From contig NC_067196.1 in the NCBI RefSeq assembly GCF_000699445.3, forward strand, positions 46,727,364-46,791,363: DNA of 64,000 nt, in the 5' to 3' direction. Below are positions 34,063 to 46,325 of this stretch, in pieces (the stretch's first letter is position 1; each line of letters begins with the position of its first letter). The notes beneath the pieces are model-generated. The model worked only from the letters and a program-made list of their open reading frames with translations. It did no database searches and was not told the DNA's origin. This stretch comes from Schistosoma haematobium. Lineage: Eukaryota > Platyhelminthes > Trematoda > Strigeidida > Schistosomatidae. Made by a program: the position numbers and the translations under genes.

Positions 34063-34569
34063 TTCCAGGTTTTCCATGGTGACCTAGTTTCAATTGACTC
34101 ATGATTTCAACCAGTGAGATTTCTAAGATCTCCACAAAGCCCCTTCTGTTAACAAATTTTTGTTGATCAAAAATTTCATGACTTTTTTATAAAAAGAAAG
34201 TAGAAACTAAGCGTTTTTCTTTTATTTTGTTTCTTTTTTTCTTCTATTCATGTCATCGTTATAATTATTGTTAATAGAATTATCATATGGAAAGGAATTC
34301 ATATTGAATTCACCCTATTTGAAGGAAAATATTTCAATGATGACTAACTAGTTTTTGTGTAAATAAACAAAACGGACAGGTACGTAATTAAATATAAGTA
34401 GTATAAGTAAAACAAATTAGATTTAAATTTTATTTATTTATTAATTATCGGCTAATAATGACCTAAATGAACTTAGAGAATAGTTTAAAGGTGAATAAAA
34501 TTGTCTAATGAAGAACTGAGTCGAAAATTTCAAGTTTGGTTTTTGTCTGCTTAATGAATATGTAAGTTT

Positions 34570-34895
34570 CTTGTGTGTACTGCTGATATCAACAGATATA
34601 TGTAGTGTGTATTATCAATCGAAAGTTAAATCCCTGGAGGTATAAGGTTAAGAAGGTCGAAGGAAAGAGTACGAGAAGAGAGAATGATTGATGTGGAAAC
34701 AACAAAATAAAGAAATCTGAGATAAATAATTGACATTTTGCAGAAAGAATATTCAAGTTTCAGATTATTGATTGACAGTTTACAAATAAAGAAGTTACTG
34801 TATGGCTCTCAGATTTTACAAAGGTGTTCTGTAATTTTGTGGTTAAATGCACTCGATAATCATCATTTGTGTTCTCTTTCACTGTATTTAAGTGT
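34570..34895 (+). repeat. Interspersed repeat C, copy 3
   Basis: Shares atgtggaaacaacaaaataa, gataaataattgacattttg, agttactgtatggctctcag, ttctgtaattttgtggttaa and atgcactcgataatcat with copy 2. It has an extra 50-base duplication in the middle (two ...gacattttgcag/gacagtttacaaa... blocks). The 101-codon frame at 34738-35043 lies inside it and is not called. Confidence 0.6.
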
Positions 34896-35804
34896 GTTGT
34901 GTTACGAAATTCAAAGTGAACTTATACGTGTTAAAATAGTCTTCAACCACAACTATATATGTCTCTTATCTTACGTTCCAATCCCTGAAAGTCTTCAGAT
35001 ATTATACTGTTTATTTGACTTCATATTTTTTAAGCTCACATGATTTGTTAAGATTATATTATAAAGACAGTGTAATTTAGTTTGGTGGACATCTAGATAG
35101 TGATTTAGCGATTTGAAATTAAATCATTCTAGTCTTCGTGACATTCATTGAAATCTTTGAACAACTTGAAAATAACGGTTCTTGTTCGGTAAATTATTTT
35201 AATATGGAAGTCTCAATACTCTCAGCAGCTTATCCAGTAAATTTATTTAAAAGAGATAGCTATTACAAGAAAGTCTTAATTTTACTAACTTAAGTTTATT
35301 TAAATAAATACAAAAACTTAATTTACAAATGTATCTGTGGTGTTTGTTATCACTAAAATTAATCTTATTGAAGACGTTACATAAATAGTTTTTTTGTTTT
35401 GGTTATAAAGTAATTGACTGTACTTGATCATCATAGATTTTATTTAGTATCTCATTGAGAGTTTTAACGCATAGACTTTTATTATCTCATTTTAAAGACA
35501 ATTATTTTTGTGTAACATGCTAATAATATGCATGCTGACAGAGAAATTACTATAAGCATTCAAATGCTTTGATATCAAATAAAAATAAATCTTGAATTGC
35601 CAAATTTTGTAACAGATTTCCAATTTTCTGATAACGTACAAAACCAATGTACATGTATCTTCATAGAATATTGAATAGTCTTGATTTTCGAGAAAACATT
35701 GTTTAAATTTGTGATTAGCAGTAAACACTTTTTGAATCCCGTTTTGTTCTATCATAAAAAACCTAGATGTAATAAAAGTTGTGTGATAATCAAATTCATT
35801 TCTG
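34896..35804. other. Unassigned AT-rich sequence
   Basis: Nothing recognised. Confidence 0.4.
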
Positions 35805-36140
35805 ATTGAGATCATGAACCAATTGATGTTAGATACCCACTGAAAATTTGGAAGCACTGGACGGCCGTCTCGTCTTATCATGAGATTCTTCAGCAGTGCA
35901 CATCCACGATCACGCTCGCGGGGTTCGATCTCAAAGCCTTCAGTCTCGGACGCTTAACACCAGTGAGCCAGCATCCAGTGGTGTCAACGTCTAACGTCAA
36001 CCGATCCACGAAATTGCGCGATCATCTTACATCGTACTGAGGTATATACCTGTCTCTACCTGACATCGATTAGCTTGACTGGTCACGACTTTTCACGCAC
36101 GCGAGACTGAAGGCCGTGGTTTCGAATCCCGAATGTAATT
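35805..36140 (-). repeat. SINE-2 copy with an inverted 5' end
   Basis: Minus strand: leader, A box (tggctcactggtgttaagcg, shortened), B box (tgagatcgaaccccg, weak), hammerhead 35854-35899 with CTGAAGA but GAGA in place of GAAA (A14 to G, expected to abolish catalysis), and 3' end. At 36093-36130 the B-box region reappears on the plus strand (gcgagactgaaggccgtggt, ttcgaatccc), so the copy is partly foldback. Confidence 0.8.
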
Positions 36141-36620
36141 AAGGCTATATGATAATGAAACTCACTTCATTGTTCATTAGAGTTAATAAAGATTGCGAGG
36201 AAAAACTAGAATGGAAATCCATCAGTTATAGAGGACAAAGCTTTTCGACTTCATAGCAGTAAAATGAAGAGCAATGAAAAAATGAGTAATATTACTTAAA
36301 GAATTAATAAGATATTAGTTAACCTTCAATGAGACTTCTGTATACTTTCATACTAAATCCTATAAAAATTAACCGTTCGAGTTAAGAATCTGGTAAGTTT
36401 TCATAATTTAATCACTTTGCTATATAGAAAAGTGAATTGAACAATTTATTATGATAACTGGTTACTACTATATGAATTTAGTTCAAAATGATATGGTAAT
36501 TTCACTTTCTTATCACAACGTCTTCTTTATAAAAGGCCGAAGTTTTAATACTTAGCGGTAAAACGGTATGTATTTTTCTTCATGCTTATTAAACGAATTT
36601 AAACCCATGCTTAATGAATT
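36141..36620. other. Unassigned AT-rich sequence
   Basis: Nothing recognised before the foldback element. Confidence 0.4.
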
Positions 36621-36783
36621 AAGAACGAAGATTGGTGTAGTATAATATGAATTCATTTTATTTCGTTAGGTTCTCATCAGCTGCTTACAACCCAAAATAT
36701 TTAAAAGTCAACCTTGTAAGCAGCTGATCAGAACCTAACGAAATAAAATGAATCCATATTATTCTGCACCAATCTTCGTTCTT
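36621..36783. mobile_element. Foldback element (MITE-like) with 70-base arms
   Basis: 36621-36690 (starting aagaacgaagattggtgtag) is complementary to 36714-36783 (ending gcaccaatcttcgttctt) with only a few mismatches and a single-base indel (cattttatttcgttaggtt / aacctaacgaaataaaatg is exact). The spacer is 23 bases. No coding content. Ends are not flanked by an obvious long target duplication. Likely a non-autonomous DNA transposon or a recent inverted duplication; a similar single arm may exist near 15990-16050. Confidence 0.8.
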
Positions 36784-37549
36784 GCTGTGTTTAAGATAAT
36801 AAAGGGAACTATGTGCATAAAGCTTAATGAATTATTCTGAAACGAATTTCCGCATTCATAGGTAATAAAATACAACAATTTAACGATAAACAAATGGGAA
36901 GTTATGATACGAAAACTCTAAAACAAAAGTTCGGATCACATAATTTTATTCAGATATAAATAATGTCTACTGAAATGTGAGCAAGCGTTTGTACTATATT
37001 TTTACGTGAATAATCCGCAACATTATATCCTGGTTACTGACGAGCATACGAGTCTCAATTTATGTTTTATATGGTGTATCAATAAATTTCACCAATGTAA
37101 CAACAGTAAGTATTAAAAAAATGACAGTTTGAAACAATCTAATCAAATAACATTAATTTCATTCCTTCTATCATTATTCTCCCTATTTATACTCTATTTT
37201 ATCAGTAATGAAATAAGAACATTAAATATGGGAAATAATAAAACGGCTTGTTATGGTCAGGATATTTGTCGGTAATTTAAATATTTTAAATAAATAATGC
37301 ATGAAGCAAATTAATCATGAGCATTTCTTACTGAAATAAAATGTTAATTTATTACAATCGTTCTTTTGATAAGTTTAGAGTAGATAGATTGATGAGACTA
37401 TAATTTATGGACGACCTTTGGGCAACTCTTAAAAATAACCTTGTAAATGACCACCTACTTACTGGAATTAAATAAGTTATAAATTAGTACGAGGAATTAA
37501 TATTAGGATTTAGAGTCGAACGTTGTGTTTAGAAATCAGATTTAATGGT
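36784..37549. other. Unassigned AT-rich sequence
   Basis: Nothing recognised. Confidence 0.4.
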
Positions 37550-37700
37550 TTCATAACGAACTGGCATCACCTATAATGCCGAAATAGTATTTAACCAAAT
37601 GAGTGAACGAATTTCGCGCTAAAATCCAAGACATGTTATCTTAGATCTGATTGGTTCATCCACAAATTATAGAGTTTCAAACGTCGTCATGTAGTTTAAA
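37550..37700 (+). repeat. Interspersed repeat E, copy 1
   Basis: The complement of this text recurs at 49085-49225: cataacgaactggcatcacc, ctataatgccgaaatagt, cgcgctaaaatccaagacat, gatctgattggttcatccac. About 130 aligned bases, no reading frame; unknown element. Confidence 0.7.
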
Positions 37701-38910
37701 TGGTTCACATTTATTAGCAAAATATCGTAATTTATTGTTTCGGAAAATGCAATGAAATAAAAAATCTTTTAGATTTTGCTGATAAAAAATGTGTTTTTGA
37801 TTTTACCGCTATTTATGTTCAAAATTCTAATCTCATGTGTTTAAAAATAATGTTTTTATTGCGAAATTAATGTAGTGCGTAAGGAATCAATTGACTGAAG
37901 TTCTATAGACATACAAAATCTATATTTTACAATCATATGTGACATGTAATCGTGTCTTAAGTAGAATTAATTACACAAATTATTAATTGACTTATATGTG
38001 TTGCTTATTAACAGTCACTGTTATGATTCTTTATATTTGTTCATATGGTACGCTATTGATTAACTCATGTTAAGTATTGTTTATTTCAATGTATGCAAAT
38101 CCGACTGTCGAACACTTTAAGTAAATCACTAAATATTAATGTATTCAGAAGTCGCTTTAATTTAATTTTAGTGTCGAATAAATGTTTTTATCCTTAATTA
38201 TGTCGCCAAAATAATGGTCTTCCTGTTGATGTACCTCGATCTCTACAGTTACAACCGAATTTCATAAAATTATATTTTTGACAATAACCATCACCTTTCA
38301 TCCAAAGGAAATTGCATAAGATTTCATGATTAACGCATTTGCAAGTCTTATTTCATTCTGAAGCAGCAAACTCTAACTGACAGTCTACATTTAGAATATG
38401 TCACTTAATTATAGGAAACTTTGCTTAACTGTTATGATGTAAGATTGTTTCGCAACTATTAAAACGTCAAACCTAGTAATATGTAATATTAATTTACTGA
38501 TAAGACCAAACGCAATCAAATGGACTACCTGGATAGGGTAATTAATTATTGCAGTATATTATCATTTGAAAGTAGTTTTGTTATTTGAAAGCTATTAAGA
38601 TCCACTGTTTTCACTAGAATAGATATAATAAAATGAAGTATATCTTATAACATCCGTAAAAAACACATATAAACATTTTACATAAGACACCATGATTTTT
38701 GGTTTCAAATATCAATTATCTAGATGTTTAAAGCCACTAAGAATAAATATTGTAATTAAACAATGATAAATTGATGTAAAGATTACACCATGAGCATCAC
38801 TACACATACAGACATATATATATATATGCATTGTTTTGTGTGATGCATACAAACTGAAGTCCAACCTATAACAAACAAATATTTGACGTAATTGTAAGCA
38901 TTTTTGTAAG
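37701..38910. other. Unassigned AT-rich sequence
   Basis: Nothing recognised; a short (TA)6 run lies at 38815-38827. Confidence 0.4.
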
Positions 38911-39345
38911 CATTGACGAATAGTGGCTAGCAGTCGAATCCAGGACGTGCGTTTCGACCTGTTTGGGACTCGTCAGCTGGATGTACCTGCATCTCAGAGT
39001 TGATATTCACTCTGGGACTCGAACTCAGTACCATTCACTTCAAACGCCAACGCGTTATCCACTCAGCTACTGAGTCCTGATAGCCACTTGCTTGTGCAAT
39101 GGGATGAAGTTTAATTCACTTGGTATTGTTTTACTTGAATCTTCCGATTGATGTTTTAGGACTGAAGTTGATCAGTCTGTTATTGGCATATGTGCATACT
39201 GTGCGTATGCCTCGATATTGCCTTAATTCACAAGCGTTTTGTAAGCAATGATGGATATCGAGGCATACGCACAGTGTGCACATATGACAATAACGGACAG
39301 ATCAATTGTAGTCTTAAACCTCAGTGGGAGGATACAAGCCTATTA
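38911..39345 (-). repeat. Best SINE-1 (Sm-alpha-like) copy in the window
   Basis: Minus strand order: body (acaataccaagtgaattaaa, cattgcacaagcaagtggct), tRNA-like block with A box (cagtagctgagtggataacg; 39051-39070) and B box (gagttcgagtccc; 39015-39027), a small hairpin region (agagtgaatatcaactctga), hammerhead (38938-38982) and the 3' end gctagccactattcgtcaat. On its far side a second body segment continues (39240-39345) in inverted orientation (gatatcgaggcatacgcaca), so this too is part of a foldback. Confidence 0.93.
38938..38982 (-). ncRNA. Hammerhead ribozyme motif (SINE-1), core intact
   Basis: Minus strand: stem I ATCCAG/CTGGAT 6 of 6, core CTGACGA, stem II GTCC/GGTC with one mismatch, GAAA, stem III A-U and C-G closing GCAC, cleavage triplet GTC. 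Closest in the window to the known schistosome satellite hammerhead. Confidence 0.8.
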
Positions 39346-40377
39346 ATTGTAAACATGTTTTAACATGCATACTAAGCGAATAAGTTCATCTTATGCTACT
39401 TGTTAAATTTAAGTAGTAACATATTAATCAAAAGAAAACTAGTTTATTATCATCAATATTTCTTTATACTTTCAAATATATCATTTAAAACAAAAGATAA
39501 TTTATTCAAATTTGAAATGGAAACTAGTTTGTTTGTTTTAATACAAGATAAACTTTAGTTTCCTATAGTATTTTTCGTACTAAAATGAAAAGAAAAAAAA
39601 CTAGGTGCTGGGATATCCATACTAAAATGTAAATTTCGATGTTTATCTTATTAAAGTCATTAATCTGTTTTGTTTTTTTCTTTTCTTTTCTTTTTATGAA
39701 TAATTTGAATCATAATAATGAAACAAAAATCTTTCGAATCATTGCCACTTTGAAACAATAAAATAATATTTATTTATTCCTTTTTTGTTTAAAAAAAAGA
39801 ATGATAATAATAGAAAGAAGCCATGTGTAAAGGAATAAATCTATTTTTAATTGCATTTGTAATTCTAACCATTTATTAAATTATTATAAATCGAGGGGAA
39901 ATCCAGTAAATTGTAATGATGTATTGTATATACATAGATATATAAAGTAGAATGATTATGTAATATGTTTGCTTTTATTCTGGTGATTATCATATATATT
40001 GTATAATGAAAGTAAGAAAAAAAAGAAGGGAACAAGTGGTTTAATTAACATTTGACTGAAAAAAAATTATATCTAAGTGGTATTTTACATTGTTTAATCC
40101 TTTGTTCCTTAAATCAAAAAAAATCATAATTAGTGATTAATGCATTTTGTGTTTTGTAGAGATGTATCTTAGGGTTCATTTTGTATTAAGGAAGTGGAAT
40201 TATATCTGTTTATTGTGTAATAAAATTATGATGTAATCGTATAAAGAATTATTTGGTATGATTACTCGGGTAATTTCATACTGAATATGTTGTTAAAAGA
40301 TTTACTTTATCTGAATTATTGGACAATGAATACTGTTTTATAAATTTATATAATATTTCTTATTACTTGCTCTAATC
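39346..40377. other. Very A/T-rich sequence
   Basis: Long A- and T-runs (for example at 39583-39600, 39665-39700 and 40010-40080) with no exon, repeat family or RNA recognised. Confidence 0.4.
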
Positions 40378-40525
40378 CCGCGAGCGAGATCGTGGATGCG
40401 CACTACTGAGGAGTCCCACAATAGGACGAAACTGCCGTCCAGTGCTTCTAGGTTTCCAAAGGTGGTCTAACATCAATCGGTTCATGATCTAAATTAAAAA
40501 CTTAATGATCTCCACAACCCGTATA
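40378..40525 (+). repeat. 5'-truncated SINE-2 copy
   Basis: Starts just after the B box (aatcccgcgagcgagatcgt), contains a complete hammerhead and the 3' end (ggtggtctaacatcaatcgg ... gatctccacaaccc). Confidence 0.88.
40400..40445 (+). ncRNA. Hammerhead ribozyme motif (SINE-2), core intact
   Basis: Stem I GCACTA/CAGTGC 5 of 6, core CTGAGGA, stem II GTCC/GGAC 4 of 4, GAAA, stem III A-U and C-G closing TGCC, GTC cleavage after 40439. Its element lacks an A box, so expression would need read-through transcription. Confidence 0.72.
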
Positions 40526-41828
40526 CTAGTATTTGATATTACTTGGTAAAAATAAATAACACACTTGTAGGTTAGCAGAAATATATAGTTTTGTCAGCTT
40601 CATTAAAATGAATAAAACTAATTTCATGTAGAAACAGTTCAATTTCCAGTTAGCGAACAGCTTACTTATATTCAAACACGTTTGGTTTATAAAACGTTGA
40701 ACAATACACTGCGTCTTATTGATTATTTGTCCAATTCAATAGAATATATGTTTGATCAGAAATCTACTGAAATTCTTTCATAACATAAACTGTAGTGTAC
40801 ATATTTAACGTTACATAATAATTGTCTGTAGATGACGTTCCTTAAGCCCAGCACAGTATCATAGTACTTTGGAACCTTATAATGAACATATTCTCCTGTC
40901 TGGTACCCTCGAACTTATAGAATAACCTTAATTAAGGTCAGTCTTCATTAAATACTACCTATTTCATAGTGTATTTTGTGGTTCGTATACACATTTGTAA
41001 AAGTTAGTTTTAATTTAGTATTTTTCTCGAAATGAATCGATAGCTGAAAATTGAACGTGAATCAAAAACCCGACGGTAGACAGGTAGTTTCAGCTGCATC
41101 CGTATATTTGCTAAAACCAGCTACGTCAGATAACAGATATATGGAGTTTTATTTCTAGAAAATCCCTTCCTTAAACATTCTTAAGTGAGTCTATGTACAT
41201 GCGATAAAACAGCTTTTAAGTGCAAGATGCAGATATTCTCTTATTTACAATCGACTGATCACCTAGTAATAACAGTATCTCGCTTGTTTATTCCTTTAAT
41301 TTTGATTAAAGTCTTAGGTGAATTTACAATTTAGCTACTGATCTAAGTAACCTAACATGTTCTCTTAGACTGTGAAGCTGACTTATTCAGCTTCAATTAC
41401 GCTAAATATTATCAGTATCCTCAAGACTATAAGTACGCCTTGTTGAGAAGTGTCCAATAACAAAAAAACCTAGGCTCGGAGTTTCTAGTCGATTAATTCC
41501 AATCAACCTACAGAACTACCGTAATTTGTGTCTGATTCTAGATACAATATACTTATTGACGAAAATTATGAAAGTTAAAATATCTACAAATAACTTTGAT
41601 TTTCCACTCCTTTCTACAGTGTGCAACTATTAAACAATAACACTGAATTATACCATTATTATAATTATTATCAGAAACAAATTAGTTCTCAATAAATGAA
41701 GTGAATACATTGATTAATAGAAAGTTAATTATTATATCTGGATAATTACTTCATTGCTGAAATATGTCTATCGTAATTTACATTGGCTAAAAGTACGTTT
41801 TTACCACTTGTCACATGATTATGTAACA
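40526..41828. other. Unassigned AT-rich sequence
   Basis: Nothing recognised. Confidence 0.4.
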
Positions 41829-42545
41829 TTACTTACTTACGCCTGTTACTCCTCGTGAAGGAGCATAGGCCGCTCAACAGCATTCTCCGTTCAATCCTGT
41901 TCTGGGCAATTCTTTCTAGTTCTTTCCAGTTGCTATTCATCCTTTTTATGTCTGCTTCAAATTCTCTGCGAAGTGTGTTCTTCGTCCTTACTCTTTTCCG
42001 TTTCCTTCAGGATTCCAAGTTAGCACTTTACTCCTGATGCAGTTTGGTGGTTTCCTCAATGTTTGTCCTATCCACCAACTCTGTCGTATTTTCATAATTT
42101 CCTCTTTATATGAAAGCTGGTTTGTTCTCTCACACAGTAGGTTGTTGCTGATGGTATCCGACCAATCGATGTTGAGTATCTTGCGTAGACAACTATTTAC
42201 AAGTACTTGTACCTTCTTGATGGTGGTTGTAGTAGTTCTCCAAGTTTCAGCTCCGTACAGTAGAACTGCCTTGACATTCGTATTGCAGATTGTGACTTTG
42301 ATATTGATTGAAATTCATTTTGAGTTCCACATGTTCTTCAACTGAGGGAATGCAGCCCTTGCTTTGCCAATCCTTACCTTTACATCTGCATGTGAACCTC
42401 CTTGTTCATCGACGATGCTTCCTAGGTATGTGAAGAATTCTACATATTCCAGAGTTTCGGCATCAAGAGTGATTGGATTGCTGTTCTTTGTTTTGAATTT
42501 GAGGACCTTGGTTTTCCCCTTGTGTATGCTGAGGCCTACTGATGA
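41829..42545 (-). mobile_element. RTE-type LINE, 5'-truncated 3' end
   Basis: Begins with the (TTAC)n tail complement and gcctgttactcctcgtgaag, and extends to the RT C-terminal coding region: the minus strand encodes the text seen in the 9163 and 63165 copies (complements of cctaggaagcatcgtcg, cagttgaagaacatgtgg, gtacggagctgaaacttgg). Frames are broken by single-base changes. The plus-strand open frames at 41855-42561 are antisense shadows. Confidence 0.92.
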
Positions 42546-43495
42546 TTGTTTAACATTTTAACGTGAAATTACGCTGTATTAATCTAGTGAAGAAAAAAAC
42601 TAATTTTGAATTATCTTACTTTTAAAATACGTTATCGTTTTACGGAGAGAACTTTAACCATGTTCCATATCTTTGCACTCAAAAAAAAGATAAACTAAAA
42701 TATTCAGTGAATTTCAGAACAAGTAGTTTATTAAATAACTAAAATCATAACATGTTGAACTTAATTATTCTCGTTTGAATACATATATTCATTAAATCAT
42801 AAAACATTATTGAAAGTCATTTTATTCAAATATTGCCAATAAAGCATAATAAAAGTATACATTGCTAACCTAGCTGTTTCATGTTTTGTGAATATTAAAT
42901 AATCGGCAGGAAATTATGGATCTTTGGATTGTTCTAACTAGTAAAATATGATTGAAATAATGTTGAAAAAGGTTATATTAAATGTTTATTATTCTGTCAA
43001 TGTATACTGAATTTTATCACATTGAAAACGAATGCTTTTCTGATTGTTGTACACTTAAACATGATTTTATATAATACATTTTCAGATAATACGGTTAGTT
43101 CTTAAGCCGTTCGACCGTTTGATATAAGCTTCTATGTGAACAGAGGTTACATTTGACGTTTTGCCATTTAATAATGCATTATTATAAAGTTAATTTTGAT
43201 TGATATTTATTAATGAAGAATTTAAGTGATCATCTAACATCCGATAAAATTTGGGTCATCAAAAATAGTGTTATTATAGATTAATGAAGACTATGAAACC
43301 CAGCTAAATTTTCAATGTATTTTTACATTTTTCAACAAGTTGAGAAAAAAATGAATGGAAAGAAGCGATATGTTCTTTCCTTTTAATCCATACCATTGCT
43401 GTTCTAAATAATGAATTACAAAATCAAAAATATTTTCGTAAATAGTGATGAGTGTAGATAAACATTTAGGGTAAATAGGAAAGTCATGAAATGAA
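42546..43495. other. Unassigned AT-rich sequence
   Basis: Nothing recognised. Confidence 0.4.
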
Positions 43496-43556
43496 GAGGA
43501 TAAAACAGCCATCCAGTGCTTCCATGTTTTCGATGGTAGTCTAGCTTATATACATT
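43496..43556 (+). repeat. SINE-2 3'-end fragment
   Basis: ccatccagtgcttccatgtt, then cgatggtagtctagctta: starts inside the hammerhead 3' arm. Confidence 0.65.
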
Positions 43557-45755
43557 CGTGAATTTAACTGTGGAAATATTTTAAAAATGAATCGGATTAT
43601 TTAATTATAAAATTAATGAGTTACGTAACACCTGGTAAGAGAGCTGATAGAATGTTATCATGTTGAACATTAACAATCACGTTTTTCATGTGAAATAATT
43701 TCCCTTGTCTTACTAAAGGTTTCTTATCCCGAAATCATGTTTATCGTGACTGCATTTTTCATAGAATTTCGAAAAGTGTGCAAGTTGATTCTTTTTGAAT
43801 AAGGACGAAATCGAATGATATATCTTTCCTGTAGACCATTGTGACGACACTACTGTCATATTTTTCTTCGTGAAGCGTCAATAGTGTAAAGATATTTCTT
43901 TTAAGTAAATAACGTCTCACGTGATCTCCAGCATTTAGTTGCTATATATTTCATTGATAATCATCATAAAAGTCTTAAGTGTGATAACGCTTCATCAAAT
44001 TTAGGACAGGGAATTTCGTTAAACGGAAACTGTTAAGTCATTTTTTCGAAGTTAGATATTATAACAGTATAATTACTTGTCTTCATTTTGTTTCAGCTTG
44101 AATAAGCTGAAATAGTAAATGACATTGTCATTCAGTTTACTACTCTTACAGAAAAAAACCACTGAGTAGATGTAATACCGTATTTTTTAAATGTCATCGA
44201 TAGAAATTTAATTTACACAAAATTCCCAATATAATTAAATGAATAGTTATAAACAAAAACTGTTCCCAAAGTTTACACTTAAATGTTGAAATTAATGATC
44301 TATGTCTGAAGATATTACTATTTCACCTAATCTGAGAACGCAACGAAAAGTCTGTGACACAATGATGGATAAGCTAGCTATTCTGATGCATCTCAGCCCC
44401 GCTAACTAGAGAGAGAAGTTGAAGTTCGAAAGAGGGAAATATGTTCCAGAAGTAGCCAGAACCACGAACAACGTCAGTCAAAAATACACTCATATATTGA
44501 TTCAGACACCCATTTTTGAATAATAATTATAATAAAATCACATATATGGAAAACGCAAATTATATGCTGTGTATAGTTCATGGTAACTTAAATACAAGAA
44601 TATCGTATGTTATACAGAATAAAATGTCATACGGGAAAACAAAACAAATGCTACATTGGGTAATCATCACATTGAATCTAAACAGGATTAATGTTGAGCA
44701 AAAATCATAATAAGTCAATCTAATTTTCACTTTTCATCGCGTCATATCAATTAGATACTGAATGTAATTTTGGATAGTGAATGGTCTGAAAGTTATAGAT
44801 ACTAGTTCTACAGTTTGAGGGACTCTGACTATAGTAACCTTTAACAAACTAATATAATGACAAATATGATTGAAAATGAATGATATAATTAGGCTTTGAA
44901 CTGATAAACTAAGACTGAAATGTTTACTGTCATAAATGCGTCTTTATATTGATTCACTGAGGCGTGTTTACTCGAGAGGAAACGTATGGTAAGAAAATAA
45001 ATAAAATTTCTGGTTTTTTCTATAAATATTGATTGCAAATTTAGAAATCTGTTTATCTACACATGTACACCCAACGACGCTGTGCCATCTCCTTAGAGCA
45101 TATAAATATACAACACAATGTTAACTGATTACACCGTTAATTATTACTGATGTCTATAAACAAAATAACATCAATGTTTGCATTACATCTTAACTGTTTT
45201 CAAAATATTTTATTAGGTCTGTACAATTTGCTGTTCAGAGTTATACATATATAATAAGATATTTTGTGATCTGATTGAATTTAATTACATTGACCATATG
45301 TATATTTTAATATATAATCACACAGACTGAAACTTTATGATTTAATAATTATATGATAAGGAGATAAATTAGAACAGGTTTTAATGACTATCATGGTAAG
45401 TTTCAATTCCCTGTCAATATCAAGAAGGTTAACTATTAATATTGCATTATAACTCCTAAATAGTTTGAAGAAATATTGGCACTATTAAACAACTCTAAAC
45501 TAGGAATTTGCTCACAAGAGAAAAAATCATTTTAACTTCAGTAATTAGAAGAACAAGTATATTAAGATAAATAAAGCTTTTGATGTTTATCATTCAGTGA
45601 TTAGTCAGTACAAAAAATATTTAATCAATAAAATATTATCTAACAAACGAATAAACAATAACTATGGATGATAACAACAACACAAACATTGATGGGTAGT
45701 GAATGATTATCCATATCCAAATTTCTTTCCGTTTCTTTCTTTATATTCAATAAAA
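43557..45755. other. Unassigned AT-rich sequence
   Basis: Mostly featureless. At 44330-44480 a less AT-rich patch (tctcagccccgctaactaga) could be decayed transposon text, but no domain or family match was found. Confidence 0.35.
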
Positions 45756-46325
45756 TACTTACTTACTTACGCCTGTTACTCCTAATGGAGCATTGGCTGC
45801 CGACCAGCATTCTCCAACCCACTCTGTCCAGGTCCTTCCTTTCTAGTTCCATCCAATTCTTGTTTATTTTTCTCATGTCTATCTCCATTTCTCGGCGTAA
45901 TGTGTTCTTTGGTCTCCCTCTCCTCCTTCGGCCTTGATGGTTGCCTTGTGATGCAGGTGGGTGCTTTCCTCAATGTGTGTCCTATCCACTTCCACCTCTT
46001 CTTCCTGATTTATTCCTCCGCTGGGATCTGATTTGTTCTTTCCCACAGTACATTGTTGCTAATAGTGTCTGGCCAACGGATCCGAAGTATTTTGTGCAGA
46101 CAACTGTTAATAAACACCTGTATTTTCTGGATGATGGCTTACGTATTTCTCCAGGTTTCTGCCCCATACAGTAAACATGTCTTGACATTTGTATTAAAAA
46201 CTGTGACTTTGATGTTAGCGGTTGACAGTTGTTTTCAGTTCCAGATGTCCTTCAGTTGCTCTTGCTTTACCGATCCGCGTTTTCGCATCTGCATCACATC
46301 CAACGTGTTCATCAATGATGCTGTT
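45756..46325 (-). mobile_element. RTE-type LINE, 5'-truncated 3' end, second subfamily
   Basis: Tail (ACTT)n then gcctgttactcctaatggag. The minus-strand coding remnant includes [22 protein letters not shown] and [13 protein letters not shown] text, with [20 protein letters not shown] further upstream. It differs from the 41.8- and 55.5-kb copies throughout (aatggag versus cgtgaag tail, different linker), so it is another subfamily. Frameshifts near 45975 and 46245. Confidence 0.88.

Larger units (their letters stand above)
33845..34145. repeat. Palindromic SINE-2: two mirrored arms around a tRNA-like centre
   Basis: The left arm (33845-33954) and right arm (34012-34130) are near-perfect inverted repeats, each carrying the SINE-2 3' end and a hammerhead. 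The centre holds only the B-box side of the tRNA-like block (gggttcgaatctcgtggagt) on the plus strand. Two open frames of 67 codons on opposite strands (33874-34077 minus, 33884-34087 plus) read almost the same peptide because of the symmetry and are not genes. Confidence 0.9.

Noticed and set aside
33874..34087. Two mirror-image 67-codon frames with almost identical peptides
   Set aside because: Produced by the SINE-2 palindrome; other SINE-2 copies give similar short frames (16218-16409, 21094-21276, 30334-30567, 53824-54023).
35492..35881. 129-codon minus-strand open frame, longest in its region
   Set aside because: Its start lies in a SINE-2 hammerhead arm and the rest is AT-rich with no domain, splice or codon signal.
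36960..37080. ctgacgag text at about 37036 resembling a hammerhead core
   Set aside because: No GAAA block or cleavage triplet at a workable distance and no stem I.
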